Origin: Phenylobacterium sp. NIBR 498073
GTDB taxonomy: Bacteria; Pseudomonadota; Alphaproteobacteria; Caulobacterales; Caulobacteraceae
Direction: 5' to 3'
Length of the DNA stretch: 64,000 bases
NCBI RefSeq assembly: GCF_027286305.1
Contig: NZ_CP114599.1
Coordinates: forward strand, 2,914,001 to 2,978,000
Made by a program: the position numbers and the translations under genes. A model generated the notes under the pieces. That model made no database searches. It was not told the DNA's origin and was given only the letters and a program-made list of their open reading frames with translations. Below are positions 10,665-27,300 of the stretch, in pieces (position 1 is the first letter of the stretch; the number at the start of each line of letters is the position of its first letter).

Positions 10665-10998
10665 CTAATCTCTGCTCTGGAGGCGTGTGCCGTTTGGCCG
10701 TAGCGCCTCGATAGGGGTTCTAGTCGTTTCTGGTTTCGAAACCGCCCGGTGAACGCAAAAACTCGCCGGCGCGCGATCTCCTGCGTTCCGGCGGGCCTAG
10801 CCGACCGCTTCCGGCCAGCCGTTCATCGGGGCCTGAGGGAATCCCCGGCCTCGAAAGGAGCGCGGTTCATACTCGCGATGCCCGCAGTCGTCAACGCTTG
10901 TGAACGAAAGGGCTTTTCGCGCTCTTCCACAGACGTTGCGTCACGAATTCGCCGCGGCGGGCGGCCCGAATGGTGGCGTTTGCAACCGAGGAGAGCCG
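10665..10998. other. divergent intergenic region upstream of rpsL
   Basis: This 334-base stretch separates minus-strand rpsL from a plus-strand gene. It must contain the str operon promoter, but no -35/-10 pair stands out convincingly to me. A short palindrome GGTTTCGAAACC lies near 10731-10742. No RNA gene or coding potential was recognised. Confidence 0.4.
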
Positions 10999-11637
10999 AT
11001 GGCCGCCGCGCGCCGATCCAGGCTGTACGCGTTGCTAGGCGTCTCGCTGCTTGCGCACGCCGGCGTCCTGGCCGTGCTCGGTCTGCGCGAACCCAGGTTG
11101 AACCTCGCCCCTGCACCGCCCGTGATGGAGGTGCAGGTCGTTCCTTACTACGTTCTGTCCACGCCCCGAGCGCCCGAGGCTGAGCGGCTCCCCCCGCTGG
11201 TCGAACGCCCGATCCGGCCGCGCCGAACGCTGCGACCGGACGAGACCTCCCCGGTCGCGCCCCTGGTGACACCGCGCGCGCCGCCGGCGGCGCGCGGGCC
11301 CTGGACGTTGGAGCCCGCCGCGCCGGGAGCCCCTGCCCCGCGCGCCGACCTGCGGCAGGCGCTGCGCCGGGGCGCGGCCGGCTGCGCCAATCCGGCGCTG
11401 CTAAGCCCCGAGGAACGCGAGGCGTGCGAGGAGCGGCTCGGAGCCGGAGCCAAGGACGCGCCGTTCTTCCAGCCGCCGATGGACCCGCGCAAGCGCCAGG
11501 CGTTCGACGAGGCGGCGGCCAAGAAGGAGGCCTACCAGCGTTACAAGCGCGGCAACGTGCCGCCGGGCCTCAGCCACGAACCGCGGCCGTCCGAGGCGCC
11601 GAATCCCTTCCCTGAGGTCTGGACGCCCCGCCGCTAG
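10999..11637 (+). CDS. proline-rich TonB-like membrane-anchored protein
   Basis: 212 residues from ATG 10999, preceded by GAGGAG. An N-terminal transmembrane helix (about residues 9-28) is followed by a Pro/Ala/Arg-rich region resembling the periplasm-spanning part of TonB proteins, then a short Cys-containing segment (GCANPALLSPEEREACEERLG) and a basic C-terminus. No TonB C-terminal domain can be recognised. Function is unknown; a cell-envelope role is inferred from layout. It converges on the zinc-ribbon gene at 11757. Confidence 0.65.
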   Translation: MAAARRSRLYALLGVSLLAHAGVLAVLGLREPRLNLAPAPPVMEVQVVPYYVLSTPRAPEAERLPPLVERPIRPRRTLRPDETSPVAPLVTPRAPPAARGPWTLEPAAPGAPAPRADLRQALRRGAAGCANPALLSPEEREACEERLGAGAKDAPFFQPPMDPRKRQAFDEAAAKKEAYQRYKRGNVPPGLSHEPRPSEAPNPFPEVWTPRR

Positions 11638-11649
11638 CCCCTGTCCCGA

Positions 11650-11749
11650 TTGGCTTGAATCAAGCCAACCAGGATGAACAGGGTCGTTTCTTTGAATTTG
11701 GAGCCCTTCTTACCCACTCACGATGATCCATCGTGAGTGGGAAGGGCTC
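11650..11749. repeat. palindrome and 21-bp-stem hairpin between convergent genes
   Basis: Two structures lie here. At 11650-11668 TTGGCTTGA and TCAAGCCAA flank a single base. At 11701-11749 an 8-bp outer stem (GAGCCCTT / AAGGGCTC) encloses a 4-base bulge and a 13-bp inner stem (CCCACTCACGATG / CATCGTGAGTGGG) around a 3-base loop. Neither strand shows a T tract after the hairpin, so this is not a classical intrinsic terminator. It may be a bidirectional transcription end, a protein-binding site or a REP-like element. Confidence 0.6.
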
Positions 11750-11756
11750 TAGCCGG

Positions 11757-12092
11757 TCAGTCGAAGATATCGAAGATGTCGAAGCCCTTCTTTTTCTTCT
11801 TGTGCCGGTAGTAGTCGTCCTCGTCGTAGCGATAGCGCTTGCGGTCGCTGTCGTACGGATGGCTGCGCTTCCATGCATCAGGATCGCGGTGGAAACTGTC
11901 CAGTTCTCGATCGAACCGCTCGCGGGCCTGGACGTCGCCCTGCTGGGTCTCGCGGCCGGCGCCGAGGATCTTCTCCAGCTCGCCCCGGTCCAGCCAGACC
12001 CCTCGGCAGCTTGGGCACATGTCGAGTTCGACGCCCGACCGGGCGACGTTCTGCATCGAGACGTTGCAGTTGGGGCAGAGCAAAAGCGGCAT
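11757..12092 (-). CDS. zinc-ribbon (zf-TFIIB) protein
   Basis: 111 residues from an ATG at 12092 that follows an AAGGAGG. The N-terminal half is a TFIIB-type zinc ribbon: CPNCNVSM then CPSCRGVWLDRGELEKIL, with four Cys placed to bind zinc. The C-terminal half is highly charged, with DRKRYRYDEDDYYRHKKKKK, then GFDIFDIFD. Family function is not established. It lies downstream of the rpoC terminator on the same strand. Confidence 0.8.
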   Translation of the reverse strand: MPLLLCPNCNVSMQNVARSGVELDMCPSCRGVWLDRGELEKILGAGRETQQGDVQARERFDRELDSFHRDPDAWKRSHPYDSDRKRYRYDEDDYYRHKKKKKGFDIFDIFD

Positions 12093-12154
12093 TGAGGTCC
12101 TCCTTGAGGGCCACACTTAGGTAGCCGCGACCTCCGCCGCGACGGTCCGGCCAC

Positions 12155-12186
12155 GAAAAACGGCCCGGAATCGCTCCCAGGCCGTT
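12155..12186 (-). terminator. rpoC intrinsic terminator
   Basis: On the minus strand AACGGCC (12186-12180) and GGCCGTT (12165-12159) pair around a short loop with further internal pairing, followed by TTTTTCGTGG. It starts 30 bases after the rpoC stop and ends the rpoBC unit. Confidence 0.85.
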
Positions 12187-12216
12187 CTCTACGGCTCACA
12201 GACTGAAAGAGCCGCC

Positions 12217-16410
<4,194 letters not shown>

Positions 16411-16500
16411 CGATTTTCCAGTTCGTCAGTATTTCCAGAGGCGATGGGGAGAAGCTGACGGCCCCTCCCCTCGCACATGCGGCGAAGTCGAAGCCCGGCC

Positions 16501-20571
<4,071 letters not shown>

Positions 20572-21135
20572 TTTGTTCCCTTGAGCGACGCCCGGAACGG
20601 TTTCCGTGCGTCAGGTCGTGTTGTCCTGCGTCCACCCTCGAACGCCCTTGCGGGCGCCGGACGCTGGAAGCCCCTGTTTCGCCAGGGGCGCTCCCTCGCA
20701 TGGCCGGAGGGCGGCGGGCCATGCCTCGGAGCGTGCGCGCTTGAAAAGTCGCCTGAGCGACGAATCCTAAATTTCGCGAAGAGAGCCAGATAGGCGTTTT
20801 ATGCGGCGAAGGGAACCCCCTTTCCACATGAAAATGGAACGGCGTGGGCAATCGACTCCACGCCGCTCCATCTTGGTCGGACCCGGGCGTCTCCCGGGGA
20901 CATCTCTGGATCTCTCGTTACCTGCCCGACGTCAACCGATGAGCCGATCGGCAGGTTCCCGATCCACAGAAAACGCTCCCGTCGGGCGCTTGCGCCGGTT
21001 GGCCATGTCTTGGCAGCAACCGCACCGGAAAAGTGCCAATACATTGATTTTCCTACTCATTAATCAAATCAGCCGGAAACTTTGCGGCAGCCTGGCGCGC
21101 CTTTGCGCGTTTTCAGGTTGCAAGGAGGGCGATCC
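20572..21135 (-). other. rpoB upstream region with structured leader
   Basis: A 564-base gap between divergent usg and rpoB. On the rpoB side three hairpins can be read: 20670-20689 (GCCCCTG / CAGGGGC), 20698-20724 (GCATGGCC / GGCCATGC) and 20841-20864 (GGCGTGG / CCACGCC); the last is followed on the minus strand by GTTCCATTTTC and could act as an attenuator. An inverted TTGGCA / TGCCAA pair lies at 21010-21039. Promoters for both genes are expected here, but I cannot place either confidently. Confidence 0.45.
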
Positions 21136-21408
21136 ATGGCCGTCAGCGCCGACTTCCAACGTCAACTCGCAGGGTACGGTCTGACCACGGCCGAGATCCT
21201 CTACCGGATGCCGGACCACCCCGCCCTGCTCCAGACCTACCTCTGGCAGGAATACGACCTCTATCCGCAGTTCCCGAACCTGCACCGGTTCCTCGACTTC
21301 TGGAGCCACCGGCTGGACGGGGTGCTCCACACCATCACAGTCGCGCATCGAGAACTGATCCGCCCCGCCGAATTCCGCATCGCCCAGGACGTCTGCAAGC
21401 TGCACTAG
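21136..21408 (+). CDS. usg: Usg family protein
   Basis: 90 residues from ATG 21136, preceded by AAGGAGG. It contains GYGLTTAEILYRMPDHPALLQTY and HRFLDFWSHRLDGVLHTITVAH, then ends with the AELIRPAEFR-like segment LIRPAEFRIAQDVCKLH; this matches the Usg family, first noted upstream of trpF in Caulobacter. Biochemical function is not established. It is the only plus-strand gene between rplL and rpoB and shares an end region with rplL, separated by a strong terminator. Confidence 0.85.
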   Translation: MAVSADFQRQLAGYGLTTAEILYRMPDHPALLQTYLWQEYDLYPQFPNLHRFLDFWSHRLDGVLHTITVAHRELIRPAEFRIAQDVCKLH

Positions 21409-21445
21409 GGGGCGGTCTTCGGCAGGCGCCGCTTTCGGGCCGCCA

Positions 21446-21482
21446 AAGAAAACGGCCCCGGAGATCGCTCTCCGGGGCCGTT
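21446..21482 (-). terminator. rplL / usg bidirectional terminator
   Basis: A perfect 14-bp stem (AACGGCCCCGGAGA / TCTCCGGGGCCGTT, arms 21451-21464 and 21469-21482) with a 4-base loop. On the minus strand it runs into TTTTCTTTGG, a good terminator for rplL. It shows that rplJL transcription normally ends before rpoB. Confidence 0.9.
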
Positions 21483-21511
21483 CGAAAGACGCAGAGGCTG
21501 CGCCGTCCAGC

Positions 21512-21892
21512 TTACTTAACTTGGACGGTGGCGCCGGCTTCTTCGAGCTTCTTCTTGATCTCTTCGGCAACTTGCTTCGAGACGTTCTCGACGACGTTCT
21601 GCGGAGCGCCTTCGACCAGGTCCTTGGCTTCCTTCAGGCCGAGGTCCGGACGGACGCCGCGGACTTCCTTGATCACGTTGATCTTCTTGTCGCCACCGGC
21701 GGTCAGAACAACGGTGAACTCGGTTTGCTCTTCAGCAGCTTCGGCCGGAGCGGCGGCGCCGCCAACGGCGGCGACGGCGACCGGAGCGGCGGCCGAGACG
21801 CCCCACTTGTCTTCCAGCAGCTTCGAGAGTTCAGCGGCTTCCAGAACGGTCAGGGCCGACAGTTCTTCGACGATCTTTTCAAGCTTCGACAT
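21512..21892 (-). CDS. rplL: 50S ribosomal protein L7/L12
   Basis: L7/L12, 126 residues, the flexible stalk protein that recruits translation GTPases. The N-terminal dimerisation region [22 protein letters not shown] is followed by an Ala/Pro/Gly-rich hinge and the C-terminal domain with [20 protein letters not shown] sequence. It follows rplJ by 45 bases. Confidence 0.98.
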   Translation of the reverse strand: MSKLEKIVEELSALTVLEAAELSKLLEDKWGVSAAAPVAVAAVGGAAAPAEAAEEQTEFTVVLTAGGDKKINVIKEVRGVRPDLGLKEAKDLVEGAPQNVVENVSKQVAEEIKKKLEEAGATVQVK

Positions 21893-21937
21893 AGTTTAGG
21901 TCCTTACGGAAATAGAGGTTGTGTTCGGGAATGACGA

Positions 21938-22453
21938 TCAGGCGGCGTCTTTGGCGGCATAAGCGCCCATGACGCGAGCCAGCTGACCGGCCGGGGCCTG
22001 CAGGACGCCGGCGACCTTGGTGGCCGGGGCTTGCAGAAGGCCGATGATCTTGCCACGGAGCTGGTCCAGCGAAGGCAGGGTCGCCAGGGCGGCGACAGCC
22101 TTTTGGTCCAGGACCTCGGTCCCCATGAACCCGCCGACGATGGCGAACTTGTCGTTCCCCTTGGCGAATTCGCTGGTGATCTTGGCGGCGGTGACGGGGT
22201 CCGACGCATAGGCGATGGCGACCGGGCCGGTGAACAGGGCGTCGCCCGCTTCACCGATCGAGCCGTCCAGGGCCTTTTGAGCCAGGGTGTTCTTCACCAC
22301 CTTCAGCGCCGCGCCTTCCTTGCGGAGGCGGAGGCGAAGATCAGTCATTTCCGCAACGGTCAGACCCAGGTTGTGGGTCACGACCACGGCGCCGGCGTCG
22401 GCGAAGACGCCCTTAAGCGTCTCGATCGACTCCTGCTTTTGAGCGCGGTCCAT
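21938..22453 (-). CDS. rplJ: 50S ribosomal protein L10
   Basis: L10, 171 residues, anchors L7/L12 dimers to the ribosome. The start at ATG 22453 (MDRAQKQESIETL) is chosen because GGAG lies 7 bases upstream; an ATG four codons earlier exists but lacks a good site. C-terminal helix region is Ala-rich as usual. In other bacteria L10-L12 binds the rplJ leader to repress translation. It is the first gene of rplJL here. Confidence 0.95.
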   Translation of the reverse strand: MDRAQKQESIETLKGVFADAGAVVVTHNLGLTVAEMTDLRLRLRKEGAALKVVKNTLAQKALDGSIGEAGDALFTGPVAIAYASDPVTAAKITSEFAKGNDKFAIVGGFMGTEVLDQKAVAALATLPSLDQLRGKIIGLLQAPATKVAGVLQAPAGQLARVMGAYAAKDAA

Positions 22454-22830
22454 TGCGGTCTCCATACTCAGATAGATCGCCGGACGATTCCGACGATCGC
22501 AGCAGACGATCCATGCGAAGGCGAACCCGCGCGCGGATCGTTTAGGCCTGTCCTTTTCCGGAGAAGTCGCAGGTCACGCGCCCATCGAAGCCGATGGCCG
22601 GCGAAACCTCATCTTCCCGTCTCCCCATGGCCATGGAAGGGCTCTTCCACGCGTTACGGTCCCAGGCGGCCCCTGGAACCCCACAGTTCTTGGACAGGAT
22701 GGAAGGGCGAACCCTTCCGTCCCCGCCGCCCCTTGCGAGACGACGAAACTCTTGAAGGCGGGGCTCTTACACGTTGTCGATCGAATAGGCAAATTCTGTC
22801 GACGGAAACGACGCTCTGTCGACGCTTGCC
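22454..22830 (-). promoter_or_regulatory. long structured leader upstream of rplJ
   Basis: 377 bases without a gene precede rplJ. In minus-strand RNA several hairpins form: 22658-22680 pairs GGUUCCAGG with CCUGGGACC (one U-G pair, which favours the minus strand as the transcribed one), 22701-22718 pairs GGAAGGG with CCCTTCC, and 22635-22648 pairs GGAAG with CTTCC. The position and folding suggest the autoregulatory L10 leader known from other bacteria. I did not match its conserved kink-turn, so this is inference. Confidence 0.5.
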
Positions 22831-23274
22831 TCAGCTGGGCCTTGGCCGCGTGGCGATCACCGCGGTGGTCAACATCACCGCATAGGCCCAGAGCACGAAG
22901 GCCCCGAACAAAGGCGCATGATCGGGCGGGAAGTTCGGCAGAACCCGGGTGAAGAACACCGTCACCCCCGCATCCAACACCATCTGCGGCGCCACGAATG
23001 AAACCAGGGCCGCCAGCCGATGCCGCTGTTCTATCTTGCGCAGGAACAGCAAGGTGGCGACCACCAGTCCCGAACCGGAGATCACCCCCGTGATCAGCAG
23101 CGTCCAGGCGGGTCGGTCGACCCACGCGCTGGGCAGCAGCCGAAGCACCAGCGTCGACACCGCCCAGACGAACGTCCCGCGGGCCGCAAACCAGGCGTAG
23201 AGGTGCAGGGCGCCCTTGCTCTGCGCCTCCGCCACGTCTTCGGTCGCCAGTCCCGCCAACTCGCCCCGGTCCAT
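22831..23274 (-). CDS. small integral membrane protein (possibly DUF5367)
   Basis: 147 residues from ATG 23274, eleven bases after the stop of the phosphoesterase gene. Four hydrophobic segments can be seen, with conserved-looking VFFTRVLPNFPPDHAPLFGAF before the last helix. This resembles DUF5367 membrane proteins, but the match is from memory and modest. Function unknown. It is probably co-transcribed with the phosphoesterase upstream. Confidence 0.65.
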   Translation of the reverse strand: MDRGELAGLATEDVAEAQSKGALHLYAWFAARGTFVWAVSTLVLRLLPSAWVDRPAWTLLITGVISGSGLVVATLLFLRKIEQRHRLAALVSFVAPQMVLDAGVTVFFTRVLPNFPPDHAPLFGAFVLWAYAVMLTTAVIATRPRPS

Positions 23275-23285
23275 GATACCCGCCG

Positions 23286-24359
23286 TCAGTCGTACAGCGG
23301 CGAGAAGCTGAAGACCCAAGGGGTGTCCGTGTCCACCCCGACTTTCACCGCCTTGAGCTCCGGCGCGCCGTAAACCTGCAGTCGGGTGATGTTGGCGTAG
23401 CGCGGCGGCTTGACCTCGCCCTGGCTGACCATGAACGGCCGGTCGACGATAAAGTCGTGAAAGTCGCCATTGATGACCAGAACAGGCTTTCCGAACCGCT
23501 CCGACAGGTCCCGGATCGCCAGCGCCACAAAATAGAACGCGCCCTCGTTCCCACCGCGCAACTGCTTGCCGGAGAACTCGTCACCGTGGCCATCGAGGAA
23601 CATTGAGGCCTGCAGCGCGATGACCACGGCCTTGGCGTCCCTGGCCTTAGCTTCGGCGAAGGTCGCCTTGAGCCATTCCACATTGGCGCGGTTACGGGCG
23701 ACGGCCTCAGTAGCCCTCGCCTCGCTCTGGATCATGAGGCCGTTGCCCGACCCCGGCACGCTGATCGTCGCAAACACCACCCCGCCCTTCTCCCAGCGCG
23801 TATTCTCCAGCGTGTCCTTGAAGGTTGAGACATCGGGCTGACGCACCAGCGGCATGGTCCTGCCGCCGACGCTCTGCGGCTTGGAGAAGAACACCTTGCG
23901 GATCAGGCCCAGGCTGCCGATCGGATCGTCGAAACCGGCCATGTTCATGCCGGCGTCCAGGCCGCGCAGCGGCATCAGCAGCCCGAGATCGGCCGGCGTC
24001 GCCTTGCCCGAGACGTAGCGGGAATAGGCTTCCAGCACGTCGGCCTTGCGACAGTCGGCCCATTCGTTGTCACCGGGCGTGTAGACCACCGGGTGATCGT
24101 ATTTGGCGAACCAGTCCAGGATCGAGCGGTGCTGCGCCTCGGTGCAGGGCAGCGCGCCCCAGGTGTCGCCGACGTGGATCGTGAACGCCGGCTTGGCCTT
24201 GTTGATACGGCCGATCAGCGCCTCATAGACCGGATAGTCGACGCTGGGGCTGTAGGCGGTGTCCCCCAGCGCCACGAACTCGAAGGTCTCCGCCTGCGCA
24301 GCCGGCGCCGCCAGCGCAAAGGCCGCCGCCAGTCCCGCCATCCAACGACGCAAAGCCAT
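23286..24359 (-). CDS. exported calcineurin-like metallophosphoesterase
   Basis: 357 residues with a signal peptide ending AAPAAQA near residue 23. Metal-binding motifs of the calcineurin-like family appear in order: ALGDTAY, HVGDTWG, PGDNEW and, late, NGDFHDF. It should act in the periplasm on a phosphoester; the substrate is unknown. It is the first gene of a short minus-strand pair with the membrane protein downstream. The pair interrupts the usual rplKA-rplJL arrangement. Confidence 0.75.
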   Translation of the reverse strand: MALRRWMAGLAAAFALAAPAAQAETFEFVALGDTAYSPSVDYPVYEALIGRINKAKPAFTIHVGDTWGALPCTEAQHRSILDWFAKYDHPVVYTPGDNEWADCRKADVLEAYSRYVSGKATPADLGLLMPLRGLDAGMNMAGFDDPIGSLGLIRKVFFSKPQSVGGRTMPLVRQPDVSTFKDTLENTRWEKGGVVFATISVPGSGNGLMIQSEARATEAVARNRANVEWLKATFAEAKARDAKAVVIALQASMFLDGHGDEFSGKQLRGGNEGAFYFVALAIRDLSERFGKPVLVINGDFHDFIVDRPFMVSQGEVKPPRYANITRLQVYGAPELKAVKVGVDTDTPWVFSFSPLYD

Positions 24360-24417
24360 GCCGCTCCCCCTTCTCGTTTAGGTGGAGCTTAGCCAGACCG
24401 TCGGCGAAGGGAAGACT

Positions 24418-25245
24418 TCAGCCGGTCCACTGCGCCGGACGCTTCTCCATCCAGGCCTTGACGCCCTCCTTGTAGTCGGGGGCCTTGATCATCGTCTCCA
24501 GCAGCCGCTCGGCTTCGCCCACCGCCGCGGCGGCGTCGCGGTGCAGGTCGCGGTAGATCTGCCGCTTGGTTTCGCGCGCCGATCCGGGCGCGACGGTGGC
24601 GGCCATGGCGCGAGCGTAGTCGAGCGCCGCCGGCATCAGCGCCTCGGCCTCGGTCAGCCGGTTGAGGAAGCCCATGCGGTCGGCCTCGTCGGAGGTGAAC
24701 GTCCGGCTCGACAGCAGGATGTCATTGGCATGGGTCAGGCCGACGATCCGCGGCAGCACCCAGGAGAGGCCGAACTCCGCCGGAAAGTTGAAGCGCCCGT
24801 GCGCGGCGGTGAACTTGGCGCCCTTCACGGCGAACCGCAGATCGGCGAAGGCGGCCAGCACCAGCCCGATCCCCGCCGCCGCCCCGTTGATCGCCGCGAT
24901 GATCGGCTTGCCGACCCCGAAGTGGTAGGCGAACGCCGCGTCGAAGTTCGGATCGACGCCGAAGCCCGGTCGGGCGATGTCGTCGCTGGTGCCGGGGTCG
25001 TAGCGGCCCTTTTCCGAATGACCTTCCAACGCCCCGAGATCGGCCCCGGCGCAGAACGCCTGGCCTTCCGGATCGCCGGTCACCACGATCACCCGCACCG
25101 CCTTGTCGGCGTCCGCCTCGCTCAGCAGCCAGCGGTACTCGGTGTGCATCCGCCCGGTCCAGGCGTTGCGCCGCTTGGGCCGGCTCAGCGTGATGACGGC
25201 GACGCCGCCCTCGACGATCTCGTATCGCGTCGTCTTCAGGTCCAT
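24418..25245 (-). CDS. enoyl-CoA hydratase/isomerase family protein
   Basis: 275 residues of the crotonase fold. The first oxyanion-hole stretch is CAGADLGALEG and the second NGAAAGIGLVLAAFADLRFA. The usual catalytic Glu region is RFNFPAEFGLSWVLPRIVG. It likely hydrates a 2-enoyl-CoA in fatty acid or aromatic acid breakdown; specificity cannot be told. It follows a thiolase gene by 33 bases, giving two consecutive beta-oxidation-type activities in one operon. Confidence 0.87.
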   Translation of the reverse strand: MDLKTTRYEIVEGGVAVITLSRPKRRNAWTGRMHTEYRWLLSEADADKAVRVIVVTGDPEGQAFCAGADLGALEGHSEKGRYDPGTSDDIARPGFGVDPNFDAAFAYHFGVGKPIIAAINGAAAGIGLVLAAFADLRFAVKGAKFTAAHGRFNFPAEFGLSWVLPRIVGLTHANDILLSSRTFTSDEADRMGFLNRLTEAEALMPAALDYARAMAATVAPGSARETKRQIYRDLHRDAAAAVGEAERLLETMIKAPDYKEGVKAWMEKRPAQWTG

Positions 25246-25278
25246 GGAGGTCCTCCCAAACCCCGTTCGGCCCGCGGT

Positions 25279-26475
25279 CTAGGCCGCCTCGAACACCGCC
25301 GCGATCCCCTGGCCGCCGCCGATGCACATGGTCTCCAGCCCATAGCGGCCGCCCCGGCGCTTCAGTTCGCGCAGCAGATTGGCCAGGATCCGCCCGCCGG
25401 TGGCGCCGATCGGGTGCCCCAGCGAGATGCCCGAGCCGTTGACGTTCAGGCGGTCGCGATCGTCCCAGCCCCAGCCCTTCAGCACGGCCAGCACCTGCGG
25501 CGCGAAGGCCTCGTTCAGTTCGACCAGGTCGATGTCGTCCCAGCTCATGCCGGTGCGGGCGAACAGCCGCTCGACCGCCGGCACCGGGCCGATGCCCATG
25601 CGCGAGGGCTCGCAGCCGGCCGCCGCCCAGCCGACGAACCAGCCCATCGGCTCCAGACCCAGCTCAGCCAGCTTGTCCTCGGCCACCACCAGACAGGCGG
25701 CTGCTGCGTCATTCTGCTGGCTGGCGTTGCCGGCGGTGACCACTCCGCCCTTCTCGAGCGGCTTCAGGGCCGCCAGGCTCTCGGCCGTCGCGTCGCCGCG
25801 CACGCCCTCGTCCTTGGCGAACAGGATGGGATCGCCCTTCTTCTGCTTGACCGGCACCGGCGCCAGCTCGTCGTCGAACTTGCCGGCGGCCCAGGCCGCG
25901 GCGGCTCGCTGGTGGCTCATGGCCGCGTACTCGTCGCACTCCTCACGGCTGATCTGGTAGTCGCGCGCCAGGTTCTCGGCGGTCTCGATCATCCCGCTGA
26001 TCACGCCGAACCGCTCGATCGGCTGGCTCATCACCCGACCGCGCGCCAGGCGGTCATGCATGGTCACCGAGCCGGCCCGCGCCCCGCCGCGCATGTCGGT
26101 GCTGTAGTACTCGACATTGCTCATGCTCTCGACGCCGCCGGCGACGACCACGTCGGCCGCCCCGGTCTGGACCATCATCGCGGCGTCAACCACGGCCTGC
26201 AGGCCCGAGCCGCAGCGGCGGTCGAGCTGATAGCCCGGCACCGTGATCGGCAGGCCCGCGGCCAGCGCCGACCAACGGGCGATGCAGGGCGCCTCGCCGT
26301 TGGCGTAGCCCTGGGCGAAGATCACGTCGTCGATCTTCTCGGGATTGACCCCGCTGCGCTCGACCAGCGCCTTGAGAACGACCGCGCCGAGGTCCCCGGC
26401 GGTGACGCTGGACAGGCCGCCCAGGAACTTGCCGACCGGCGTGCGGATGGGGGAGACGATGGCGGCGCGTTTCAT
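25279..26475 (-). CDS. acetyl-CoA acyltransferase (thiolase)
   Basis: 398 residues from ATG 26475 (MKRAAIVSPIRTPVG). The catalytic residues of thiolases are visible: Cys88 in RRCGSGLQAV, His354 in GHPIGATGG and Cys384 in CIGGGQG. Length fits FadA/AtoB-type enzymes. It cleaves 3-ketoacyl-CoA or condenses acetyl-CoA. The first gene of an operon with the enoyl-CoA hydratase, lying between rplA and rplJ on the same strand. Confidence 0.92.
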   Translation of the reverse strand: MKRAAIVSPIRTPVGKFLGGLSSVTAGDLGAVVLKALVERSGVNPEKIDDVIFAQGYANGEAPCIARWSALAAGLPITVPGYQLDRRCGSGLQAVVDAAMMVQTGAADVVVAGGVESMSNVEYYSTDMRGGARAGSVTMHDRLARGRVMSQPIERFGVISGMIETAENLARDYQISREECDEYAAMSHQRAAAAWAAGKFDDELAPVPVKQKKGDPILFAKDEGVRGDATAESLAALKPLEKGGVVTAGNASQQNDAAAACLVVAEDKLAELGLEPMGWFVGWAAAGCEPSRMGIGPVPAVERLFARTGMSWDDIDLVELNEAFAPQVLAVLKGWGWDDRDRLNVNGSGISLGHPIGATGGRILANLLRELKRRGGRYGLETMCIGGGQGIAAVFEAA

Positions 26476-26548
26476 GGGCGTGTCCTCGATCAACGTATGC
26501 TTCGTCAGTGGCGAGGGACGCCTCTCGGGTCAAGCGGAAGCCGGCCAC

Positions 26549-26578
26549 GAAAAAGGGAGCGGCCTTGCGACCGCTCCC
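26549..26578 (-). terminator. rplA intrinsic terminator
   Basis: On the minus strand GGGAGCGG and CCGCTCCC (arms 26571-26578 and 26555-26562) enclose an 8-base loop, followed by TTTTTCG. It ends the secE-nusG-rplK-rplA unit and separates it from the thiolase operon. Confidence 0.88.
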
Positions 26579-26606
26579 CTTCGAAGTCTGCCGATGTGGC
26601 GGGCGC

Positions 26607-27296
26607 TTAGGCGCCGACCGAACCGGTGTCCACCTTGAAGCCCGGGCCCATCGTCGACGACAGGCTGATCTTCTTGATGTAGGTGCCCTTGGCGCCCGAC
26701 GGCTTGGCCTTGTTCAGCGCGTCCACCAGAGCGCGGACGTTCACCAGCAGGGCTTCGTCCGAGAACGAGGCCTTGCCGATGCCGGCGTGGATGATGCCGG
26801 TCTTCTCGGTACGGAACTCGATGGCGCCGCCCTTGGCGTCCTTCACGGCTTGGCCGACGTTCGGGGTCACGGTGCCGACGCGCGGGTTCGGCATCAGGCC
26901 GCGCGGGCCCAGCACCTTACCCAGACGGCCGACCAGGGCCATCATGTCCGGCGTCGCGATGACGCGGTCGAAGTCCATGAAGCCGCCTTGGATGCGCTCC
27001 ACCAGCTCCTCGGCGCCGACGATGTCGGCTCCGGCGGCGGTGGCTTCAGCGGCCTTGGCGTCCTTGGCGATGACGGCGACGCGGACGTCGCGGCCGGTGC
27101 CCGACGGCAGCGAAACCACGCCGCGGACCTGTTGGTCGGCGTGACGCGGGTCGACGCCCAGGTTGACGGCGATTTCGATCGACTCGTCGAACTTGGCCTT
27201 GGCGTTGGCCTTGACCAGGGCGACGGCGGCTTCGACGGCGTGGGTGGCGTTACGGTCGCCGGTCCAGGCCTGGATGCGCTTGGGTTGCTTAGCCAT
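26607..27296 (-). CDS. rplA: 50S ribosomal protein L1
   Basis: L1, 229 residues, part of the mobile L1 stalk that releases deacylated tRNA. The start [15 protein letters not shown] at 27296 gives the standard length; longer open frame upstream overlaps rplK and is ignored. Conserved [18 protein letters not shown] is intact. It begins four bases after rplK. L1 often represses its own operon; no target is evident. Confidence 0.97.
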   Translation of the reverse strand: MAKQPKRIQAWTGDRNATHAVEAAVALVKANAKAKFDESIEIAVNLGVDPRHADQQVRGVVSLPSGTGRDVRVAVIAKDAKAAEATAAGADIVGAEELVERIQGGFMDFDRVIATPDMMALVGRLGKVLGPRGLMPNPRVGTVTPNVGQAVKDAKGGAIEFRTEKTGIIHAGIGKASFSDEALLVNVRALVDALNKAKPSGAKGTYIKKISLSSTMGPGFKVDTGSVGA

Positions 27297-27300
27297 GTGC

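Noticed and set aside
20799..21044. 81-codon open frame on the minus strand upstream of rpoB
   Set aside because: No ribosome site, no recognisable family and it covers the expected promoter and leader region.
21000..21062. Sigma-54-like TGGCAC ... TTGC upstream of rpoB
   Set aside because: The gap between the two boxes is far longer than the few bases sigma-54 promoters need.
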